From D37C17 sp964551815 (lineage in GTDB: Bacteria; Fidelibacterota; Marinisomatia; SCGC-AAA003-L08; D37C17), in NCBI GenBank assembly GCA_964551815.1, contig CAZKEL010000024.1, forward strand, positions 1 to 32,964: a stretch of 32,964 nt of DNA. Direction: 5' to 3'. Shown here in pieces: positions 26,908 to 32,964 of this stretch. The position numbers were made by a program, and so were the translations under genes. Position 1 is the stretch's first letter. Each line of letters opens with the position of its first letter. Below the pieces are notes generated by a model. That model was not told the origin of the DNA, did no database searches, and saw only the letters and a program-made list of their open reading frames with translations.

Positions 26908-27645
26908 TCATTTGCTTTCTTCGGATTTTACCAGATCTAACCAGGAGTTTATTCCTAAAAAATTATCAATTTCTTGTTTCACTTTGTTAGCTGTGGGTTT
27001 ATCTCTGAAACTGCCCACACGAACCCGGTACCATACTGCATCCTTTTCATTTCTGTAATGCCGCTGAATATAGGCATCAAAGCCCTCATCCAGAAGTTGT
27101 AATTGATCAATGCGAGCTTTTTCCAGAGAAGGTCTTGCAGATACCTGAATGGTGTAGATGATAGTATTATCAGCTTTCTTTTTCGCTGGTGGAGGGGACT
27201 TTTTACTTTTCTTATTGGGTGGCTTCTTTTTCGATTTTTGTATGACAGGTGGAGTAGCTTTTTTTTCTAGCTTGGCTTCAGCTTTCGGCTCCAGTTCAGC
27301 TATAGGCTCTGCAATTGCTACTGACAATGTTTCTTTTACTGCCAAATAATAGAATACTTCCTCAGCAATCACCTCATCTGATATATCCGTTATGGAAAGA
27401 TGTATTTCATAAATTCCCACCCTTTCAGGACTGAAAATAAGCATATCGTTTTTCAGATCAAAAGGGACAGGGGTGTCATCCGGACCTTGTGGAGGCATCC
27501 ATTTAAAAGTATAATTTTCCGCATGATTATGATAATCTGCAGAATACACTTTTACGGATTTGTTTACCATAATTTCCTCATACTCCGGTGGTGAACTACA
27601 GGAGAATAGGATGAGAAGAAGGCTGATAAGAAAAGTTTTCTGCAA
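26908..27645 (-). CDS. SPOR-domain lipoprotein
   Basis: A 245-residue protein with a lipoprotein signal (hydrophobic 5-14, lipobox LFSC with Cys16), so probably membrane anchored. Residues about 25-110 look like an Ig/PKD-type beta-sandwich (YTFKWMPPQG…GIYEIHLSITD). A Lys/Pro-rich linker (about 125-160) leads to a C-terminal SPOR domain (YTIQVSARPSLEKA…WYRVRVGSFRDKPTA). SPOR domains bind denuded peptidoglycan glycan at division sites. The start is TTG at 27645 with AAGGG about 6 bases upstream, 9 bp after ndk. The exact role is unknown; cell-envelope binding is an inference from the domain. Confidence 0.85.
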   Translation of the reverse strand: MQKTFLISLLLILFSCSSPPEYEEIMVNKSVKVYSADYHNHAENYTFKWMPPQGPDDTPVPFDLKNDMLIFSPERVGIYEIHLSITDISDEVIAEEVFYYLAVKETLSVAIAEPIAELEPKAEAKLEKKATPPVIQKSKKKPPNKKSKKSPPPAKKKADNTIIYTIQVSARPSLEKARIDQLQLLDEGFDAYIQRHYRNEKDAVWYRVRVGSFRDKPTANKVKQEIDNFLGINSWLDLVKSEESK

Positions 27646-27654
27646 AATTTACCC

Positions 27655-28080
27655 TTATTGATTGGCAATAAGTTCAGACTCTGTGAAGAAAAATCCAATT
27701 TCTATTTTAGCATTTTCATCAGAATCTGAGCCATGTACGGCATTTTCTCCAACACTGGTTGCAAAATCTTTACGGATGGTACCTGCTGCAGCTTCTTCAG
27801 GGTTGGTTGCTCCAATGGTTTCCCTCCAGGCTGAAACTGCATTGTCTTTTTCCAGAGCCAATACCATAGATTGCCCTGAAGACATGAAGTCCGTCAATTC
27901 ACCATAGAAGGGTCTTTCAGCATGAACCGCATAAAATCCTTTTGCCTGATTTTTTGTCATTTTAATGAGTTTAGCGTTTAGGATAGTAAATCCAGCTTTA
28001 AGGATCCTATCATATATTTTACCTGTATTTCCTGCTTTTACGGCATCAGGTTTTATAATTGCAAAGGTTCGGTTTGTCAT
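27655..28080 (-). CDS. ndk: nucleoside diphosphate kinase
   Basis: Transfers the gamma phosphate among NTPs and NDPs. The 141 residues carry the N-terminal RTFAIIKPDAV and the active-site His116 in NAVHGSDS. An AAGGAAA Shine-Dalgarno sequence precedes the ATG. It lies 14 bp after sucD; NDK and succinyl-CoA synthetase share the GTP/ATP pool, which may explain the pairing. Confidence 0.96.
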   Translation of the reverse strand: MTNRTFAIIKPDAVKAGNTGKIYDRILKAGFTILNAKLIKMTKNQAKGFYAVHAERPFYGELTDFMSSGQSMVLALEKDNAVSAWRETIGATNPEEAAAGTIRKDFATSVGENAVHGSDSDENAKIEIGFFFTESELIANQ

Positions 28081-28094
28081 AATTTCCTTTTTGT

Positions 28095-28988
28095 TTAAAC
28101 AGTTTCTAATTGTGTTAAATTCTTAGCCATAGTTTCCCCTACTTCTGCAGGACTATCACATACATGAATCCCTGCATTTCTCAGGGCATTCATTTTATCT
28201 GCAGCAGTTCCCTTTCCACCGGCGATAATAGCACCGGCATGTCCCATTCGTCTTCCTGGAGGGGCAGTTTGTCCTGCAATAAAGGCTACCACTGGTTTGG
28301 TAAAGTTGTTATCCTGAATCCATTGGGCAGCTTCCTCTTCTGCTGATCCGCCTATTTCTCCGATCATCACTACGCCTTCTGTATCAGGGTCATCCTTAAA
28401 CAGGGCGAGAAGATCAATAAAGTTGGTGCCAATTATTGGGTCTCCGCCAATGCCGACGCAGGTAGTTTGCCCAATTCCTTTTACCGTAAGTTGATGGACA
28501 GCCTCGTAGGTGAGGGTTCCTGATCTGGAGATTACCCCTGCTTTTCCAAAGGGTTTATGAATGAATCCGGGCATGATACCGATTTTACATTCTCCGGGAG
28601 TAATGATTCCCGGACAGTTTGGGCCGATCATACGTGTATGAGAGGCATCAAGGGCAGCTTTAACGGGAATCATATCCATAGTGGGGATTCCTTCAGTGAT
28701 ACAAATGATGAGATCAATGCCTGCATCAATAGCTTCTAAACAGGCATCCGCAGCAAATGCAGGGGGGACAAAAATAACAGTAGTATTTGCATTGGTTGCA
28801 GAAACGGCCTCAGAGACTGTATTAAAAATAGGTATGCCATTTTCATCTTTCTGGCCACCCTTTCCAGGCGTAACACCACTGCAAACAGTAGTGCCATATT
28901 CTACCATCTGCCCTGTATGGAAAGCCCCTTCTTTTCCGGTGATTCCCTGAACGATTAAGCGGGTATCCTTATTGACTAATATACTCAT
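28095..28988 (-). CDS. sucD: succinyl-CoA synthetase alpha subunit
   Basis: Catalytic and CoA-binding subunit of the TCA-cycle enzyme that turns succinyl-CoA into succinate with NTP formation. The 297 residues include the CoA-binding N-terminus (VQGITGKEG), IGPNCPGII and the phosphohistidine His250 in GRRMGHAGAIIAGGKGTA. It starts 3 bp after sucC with a GAGGAG Shine-Dalgarno sequence overlapping the end of sucC. Confidence 0.96.
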   Translation of the reverse strand: MSILVNKDTRLIVQGITGKEGAFHTGQMVEYGTTVCSGVTPGKGGQKDENGIPIFNTVSEAVSATNANTTVIFVPPAFAADACLEAIDAGIDLIICITEGIPTMDMIPVKAALDASHTRMIGPNCPGIITPGECKIGIMPGFIHKPFGKAGVISRSGTLTYEAVHQLTVKGIGQTTCVGIGGDPIIGTNFIDLLALFKDDPDTEGVVMIGEIGGSAEEEAAQWIQDNNFTKPVVAFIAGQTAPPGRRMGHAGAIIAGGKGTAADKMNALRNAGIHVCDSPAEVGETMAKNLTQLETV

Positions 28989-28991
28989 GAT

Positions 28992-30158
28992 TTACTCCTC
29001 ATCTGCTGCCTGAACAGCTTTTGCGGCAGCATCCTCTAAACTGCCTGCTACAATAAAATCTACATCAGAGTCGCGCAACAATTCTCCTGCTGCCTCTGCA
29101 TTGGTACCCTCCAGCCTAACTACAACAGGAATATTTACTTTCACCTGTGCCATAGCGTCAATGACACCCTGAGCCACCCTGTCACAGCGGACAATACCAC
29201 CGAAAATATTAATAAGGATGCATTTCACATTCTCATCAGATAGTATAATTTTAAAGCCATGAGCTACTGTATCTGCATTTGCAACTCCGCCTACATCTAA
29301 GAAATTGGCAGGTTCACCTCCGTGAAGTTTAATGATATCCATCGTTGCCATCGCCAACCCTGCACCATTTACCATGCAGCCTACATTCCCATCCAATTTG
29401 ATATAATTCAGATTATGTTTATCTGCTTCAACCTCAGAAGGTTCTTCTTCAGCAAAATCTCTCAGCTCTGCAATATCTTTCTGGCGGTAAAGCGCATTAT
29501 CGTCAAAATTGACTTTTGAGTCAAGTGCAATGACTTCATCAGATTCTGTAACCACAAGGGGGTTTATTTCAATAAGGGAACAGTCCTTCTCTCTAAAAAC
29601 TCTCCACAGGGCAAGAAAAGTGGAAACAGCATGTTTTATCTGTGCTCCTTTAAGTCCTAATGCAAAGGCAAGTTTGCGTGCCTGATAGGGTTTTAAATTT
29701 TCATTGGGCTGAATCCATTCTTTCACAATTTTTTCCGGTGTTTCTTTTGCCACCTTCTCAATTTCCACTCCACCTTCTGTAGAGACCATCATGACAAAAT
29801 TTCCACTGCTTCTGTCAAGCACAATTCCCGCATAGAGTTCACGGGCTATTTGAGAAGCTTCCTCTACCAGAAGGCGCTGGACCATTTGTCCTTCGGGACC
29901 TGTTTGATGAGTTACCAGATTCATTCCAAAAATACTCTCAGCAGTGTTACGAATGTCCTCAGCTCCTGAAGCTAGTTTTACACCTCCGCCTTTTCCTCTG
30001 CCCCCTGCATGTATCTGTGCTTTTACTACTACTTTATCTGTATGTAACAGAGAGGCTTTTTCCACTGCTTCATCTACACTGAAAGCAGGGTAGCCGTTAG
30101 GTACGGGAACCCCTGCATTGCGGAATAGCTCTTTTCCCTGATATTCGTGAATTTTCAT
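28992..30158 (-). CDS. sucC: succinyl-CoA synthetase beta subunit
   Basis: ATP-grasp nucleotide-binding subunit, partner of SucD. The 388 residues show MKIHEYQGKELFRNAGVPVP, VVKAQIHAGGRGKGGGVK, EINPLVVT, GCMVNGAGLAMATMD and NIFGGIVRCD, all in family order and full length. Nucleotide preference (ATP or GTP) is not resolved by eye. It follows arcC by 11 bp. Confidence 0.96.
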   Translation of the reverse strand: MKIHEYQGKELFRNAGVPVPNGYPAFSVDEAVEKASLLHTDKVVVKAQIHAGGRGKGGGVKLASGAEDIRNTAESIFGMNLVTHQTGPEGQMVQRLLVEEASQIARELYAGIVLDRSSGNFVMMVSTEGGVEIEKVAKETPEKIVKEWIQPNENLKPYQARKLAFALGLKGAQIKHAVSTFLALWRVFREKDCSLIEINPLVVTESDEVIALDSKVNFDDNALYRQKDIAELRDFAEEEPSEVEADKHNLNYIKLDGNVGCMVNGAGLAMATMDIIKLHGGEPANFLDVGGVANADTVAHGFKIILSDENVKCILINIFGGIVRCDRVAQGVIDAMAQVKVNIPVVVRLEGTNAEAAGELLRDSDVDFIVAGSLEDAAAKAVQAADEE

Positions 30159-30169
30159 GTTATCCTCAG

Positions 30170-31120
30170 TTAATCTTTTAGAATTCTTGTACCGGCTTTA
30201 TTGCAGAGTGCCTTTTCAATATTTCCTATGGAAGTAATAATGACTACCCTGCCGTGATGTTTTAAAAAGTAAAGGGCAGCTCGTATTTTAGGTTCCATGG
30301 TCCCGCGCCAGAAATGACCATCTTCCAGCCAATTTTCAAGGGTGGTAGCGCTGGTTTCATGAATGACTTCCTGTGCCTCTGTTTTAAAATTGAGATAGAT
30401 ATTATCTACATCAGTAATGATGAATAATTCCTGCGCTTTAATGATGCGTCCCAAAAGAGCTGCGGTCATATCTTTATCAATGACTCCGTCCAGTCCTTCA
30501 AGGCTGCCGTCAGTACGATTGAAGGCAGGGATTCCGCCTCCACCACCAGCAATGACAATGGTTCCGAAATCAACCAAATGTTTTATTGATTTCCCGTTAA
30601 AGATGTACAATGGGGCAGGGGAGGGAACCACCCGCCGCCAAAGACCGGGTTCCTGTTCTTTCATCTGCCAACTATACTTTTCCATTTTCGATTCTGCAGC
30701 AGATTTTGAATATGTCCCGCCAATATATTTTGTTGGTTTTTTAAGCGCTGGGTCATCCCCATTGACCTTCATTTGTGAAATGAAGGAGACCACCTCCCTC
30801 TCTGAATCTTCAGTGTAAAGAGCATTTTGCAAGGACTGCTGAACCATATATCCCATAGCGCCCTGAGTATTTGCCACTAAGACGCCTAATGGCAGGGGAG
30901 GTACCTTGTCAGCTGCAATCTCATTTCGGGCAAGTTCAGCACCAACCTGTGGTCCATTTCCATGGGTGATACAGATATTGTAACCGGCGCGGACAAAATG
31001 CATTACTCCTTTCAGGCTTTTTCTGGTGTGGGCAAATTGCTGCTCTATGGTTCCAGCTTCCGACTTAGGGGAAAGTGCATTTCCGCCTAAGGCGACCATA
31101 ACCGTTTTCTTATCTGGCAC
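30170..31120 (-). CDS. arcC: carbamate kinase
   Basis: Converts carbamoyl phosphate and ADP to ATP, CO2 and NH3. The 316 residues match the family: VALGGNALSPK at the N-terminus, THGNGPQVGAELARNE, QGAMGYMVQQSL, VIAGGGGGIPAF and DKDMTAALLG. The start is GTG at 31120 (MPDKKTVMVALGG); the next ATG would cut the first strand. No arginine deiminase or ornithine carbamoyltransferase gene is adjacent in this window, so the carbamoyl phosphate source is unknown. Confidence 0.93.
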   Translation of the reverse strand: MPDKKTVMVALGGNALSPKSEAGTIEQQFAHTRKSLKGVMHFVRAGYNICITHGNGPQVGAELARNEIAADKVPPLPLGVLVANTQGAMGYMVQQSLQNALYTEDSEREVVSFISQMKVNGDDPALKKPTKYIGGTYSKSAAESKMEKYSWQMKEQEPGLWRRVVPSPAPLYIFNGKSIKHLVDFGTIVIAGGGGGIPAFNRTDGSLEGLDGVIDKDMTAALLGRIIKAQELFIITDVDNIYLNFKTEAQEVIHETSATTLENWLEDGHFWRGTMEPKIRAALYFLKHHGRVVIITSIGNIEKALCNKAGTRILKD

Positions 31121-31166
31121 TGTTACAGTGTTGTCAAAAAGCTAAGTTCAGGGAATGAAAAACGCC

Positions 31167-32798
31167 CTATTCTTCTCCCATAAAGGGATAACTGAAATGC
31201 GTTGGCGGAGTAAATGTCTCTTTAATCGTTCGTTGCGACACCCATCTCAGTAGATTCAGTGGTGATCCGGCTTTATCATTGGTTCCTGATGCCCGGCTGC
31301 CACCAAAAGGTTGCTGACCTACCACTGCTCCGGTAGGTTTGTCATTGATATAAAAATTCCCTGCGGAATGGGTTAGAAGAGATTTACCCCTTTGCATTGC
31401 CTTTTCATCAGCAGCAAAAATCGCTCCCGTTAAGGCGTAGGGAGAAGTGTTATCCACCACTTCACAGATGGATTCCCAGGACTCATTATAAATGTAAATG
31501 GTGAGCACAGGGCCAAAAATTTCTTCTTCCATTGATTTAAAATGAGGATCTGTAGTGACAATGGTGGTTGGCTCTACAAAGTAACCTCTGCTTTTATTAT
31601 ACTCACCACCGCTGATGATTTCAGCATCAGGGGAAGCTTTAGCATGGTCAATATAAGAGGCAATATTATCAAATGATGCTTCGTCAATAACGGCTGACAT
31701 GAAGTTGGAAAAGTCATTCACGTCCCCCATTTTTATTTCGGCAACTTGCTGCAAATACGGTGCTTTTACTTCATCCCAAATAGACTGGGGAATATAACAG
31801 CGGGAAGCAGCAGAACATTTCTGCCCCTGAAACTCAAATGCCCCGCGAACCATGGCAGTTGCAAGTCCTTTTACATCAGCGGATTCATGAGCAAGAATGA
31901 AATCCTTTCCACCGGTTTCTCCCACAATTCTGGGATAGGTATGGTATTTTTGAATATTATCCCCAATGGTTTTCCACATACTTTGGAAAACCTCTGTGGA
32001 ACCAGTGAAGTGAACGCCGGCCAGATGCGGACTTTCCATTACCGGATCACCAACCTGACTACCAGAACCAGGGAGAAAATTAATCACGCCATCAGGCAGA
32101 CCTGCTTCTTGAAGGAGTTTCATCAGAAAATATCCTGAATAAACTGAAGAGGAAGCTGGTTTCCAAAGAGCCACATTTCCCAAAAGGGCTGGTGCAGATG
32201 GGAGGTTACCTGCAATGGCTGTAAAATTAAAGGGAGTAACTGCAAAGATGAAGCCTTCTAAGGGTCGGTATTCCAAATGGTTATGCATACCTTCTGGTGA
32301 AATTAGGGGCTGGTTACTACAAATCTCTTCTGCAAATTGGCAGTTGAAATTGAAAAAGTCAATCAATTCACAGGCGGAATCAATCTCTGCCTGATACACC
32401 GTTTTGCTTTGGTTTAACATGGTGGCAGCATTGAGAGTATCTCTCCACGGTCCTGCTAATAGTTCTGCAGCTCTGCGAAAAATTGCTGTTCTTTCACTAA
32501 GAGGTAGAGCAGACCAGGTTGACCAGGCATCCAGAGCAGCATCTATGGCCGATTGTACTTCCTTTTCGCCGGCTTTATGATACGTTGCCAGAACATGTTG
32601 GTGATCATGAGGTTTTTTACATTCACCTGTATTGCCTGTATGGACTTCCCTGCCACCGATGATGAGAGGTATTTCATAATATTCATTCTCCATTTGGCTT
32701 AATTTGGCTAAAAGTGAAGCACGCTCAGATGACCCTGGTATATAATCCCGTACTCTTTCATTTACGGCTGTTTGGATATCAATATTTGCTGAATTCAT
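31167..32798 (-). CDS. pruA: L-glutamate gamma-semialdehyde (1-pyrroline-5-carboxylate) dehydrogenase
   Basis: An NAD-dependent aldehyde dehydrogenase that oxidises glutamate semialdehyde, from proline or arginine breakdown, to glutamate. The 543 residues fit the single-domain ALDH4-type family. Visible are TPFNFTA (188-194), the NAD-site FTGS (264-267), the catalytic Glu294 in VGETGGKD and Cys328 in FQGQKCSAASR, and PFGGSRASGTNDKAG. An AGGAAA Shine-Dalgarno sequence lies about 7 bases before the ATG. No proline dehydrogenase gene is in view. It is the first gene of the minus-strand run. Confidence 0.94.
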   Translation of the reverse strand: MNSANIDIQTAVNERVRDYIPGSSERASLLAKLSQMENEYYEIPLIIGGREVHTGNTGECKKPHDHQHVLATYHKAGEKEVQSAIDAALDAWSTWSALPLSERTAIFRRAAELLAGPWRDTLNAATMLNQSKTVYQAEIDSACELIDFFNFNCQFAEEICSNQPLISPEGMHNHLEYRPLEGFIFAVTPFNFTAIAGNLPSAPALLGNVALWKPASSSVYSGYFLMKLLQEAGLPDGVINFLPGSGSQVGDPVMESPHLAGVHFTGSTEVFQSMWKTIGDNIQKYHTYPRIVGETGGKDFILAHESADVKGLATAMVRGAFEFQGQKCSAASRCYIPQSIWDEVKAPYLQQVAEIKMGDVNDFSNFMSAVIDEASFDNIASYIDHAKASPDAEIISGGEYNKSRGYFVEPTTIVTTDPHFKSMEEEIFGPVLTIYIYNESWESICEVVDNTSPYALTGAIFAADEKAMQRGKSLLTHSAGNFYINDKPTGAVVGQQPFGGSRASGTNDKAGSPLNLLRWVSQRTIKETFTPPTHFSYPFMGEE

Positions 32799-32908
32799 AA
32801 TTAATTTCCTGATAAATTAGTTTTGGCTTATAATGAAAAATGCCCTTGAAAAAGAGCCTGTAAAATTAAAGAGAAACCAATTTTGGTAACAAACTTTTAT
32901 TAGGGCTT

Positions 32909-32927
32909 GTCCGTCAAATTTACAGAC
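32909..32927. promoter_or_regulatory. imperfect 19-bp palindrome upstream of pruA
   Basis: GTCCGTCAAATTTACAGAC is an odd palindrome in which seven of nine arm positions pair. It lies about 110 bp upstream of the pruA start. It may be an operator for the pruA-led transcription unit. No convincing -35/-10 was seen around it. Chance cannot be excluded. Confidence 0.25.
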
Positions 32928-32964
32928 CTTATCCCCACCTTGTGATAAATTAAAGTCAAAATAT

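Noticed and set aside
32915..32960. Bacteroidetes-type promoter (TTTG … TAnnTTTG) upstream of pruA
   Set aside because: TAAATTTG is present on the minus strand, but the upstream TTTG is about 34 bases away rather than near 19-20.
32818..32963. Open minus-strand frame of about 48 codons upstream of pruA
   Set aside because: Very Phe-rich translation, typical of T-rich noncoding DNA, with no recognisable protein pattern; it ends at TAA 32818-32820.
1..32964. Stop-codon reassignment (TGA as Trp or Gly) to explain the GST frame
   Set aside because: parE, the hexose mutase, fabD and fabF end normally at TGA, and Trp is encoded by TGG throughout.

Overview
The window looks like a piece of a marine Candidatus Marinimicrobia (SAR406)-type or related FCB-group genome. 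This rests on a very large secreted protein with a type IX secretion (T9SS) C-terminal sorting domain and a Cys-rich calcium-repeat-like block of a style common in that group, and on a Bacteroidetes-style parE-parC pair. The DNA is AT-rich and gene-dense, with almost no intergenic space and many TTG starts. No rRNA, tRNA, CRISPR array, insertion sequence or phage gene was seen. The organism call is inference, since there is no marker RNA.

Plus strand, left part: a possible 3' gene remnant (2-70), the giant T9SS protein (95-5461), topoisomerase IV parE and parC (5600-10034), a 157-residue AbrB-like unknown, and purL. Next comes a GCS2-type carboxylate-amine ligase that runs into a 100-N assembly gap (13764-13863). 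An M20 amidohydrolase emerges from the gap. The apparent single reading frame across the gap is an artefact.

Centre: on the minus strand at 14879-15544 lies a glutathione S-transferase-like gene whose conserved active-site Cys codon is replaced by an in-frame TGA. A perfect 5-bp stem with an AGGAU loop sits 13 nt after the TGA, in the place and with the loop expected of a bacterial SECIS element. I read it as a selenoprotein (Sec12). It is the most interesting item in the window.

Plus strand, 15619-20750: anmK, phosphomannomutase/phosphoglucomutase, polyprenyl synthetase, bifunctional glucose/mannose-6-phosphate isomerase and a bifunctional-nuclease (DUF151) protein with a UVR motif. Together they supply wall recycling, sugar phosphate and isoprenoid functions.

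Minus strand, 32798 down to 20736: a long same-direction run. It starts with pruA (P5C dehydrogenase), arcC (carbamate kinase), sucC, sucD, ndk and a SPOR lipoprotein. It continues with the classical lipid block rpmF-plsX-fabH-fabD-fabG-acpP-fabF-rnc, where several genes overlap and are probably co-transcribed. The first part links amino-acid carbon entering through glutamate to succinyl-CoA/GTP-ATP production. The second part makes fatty acids and phospholipid precursors.
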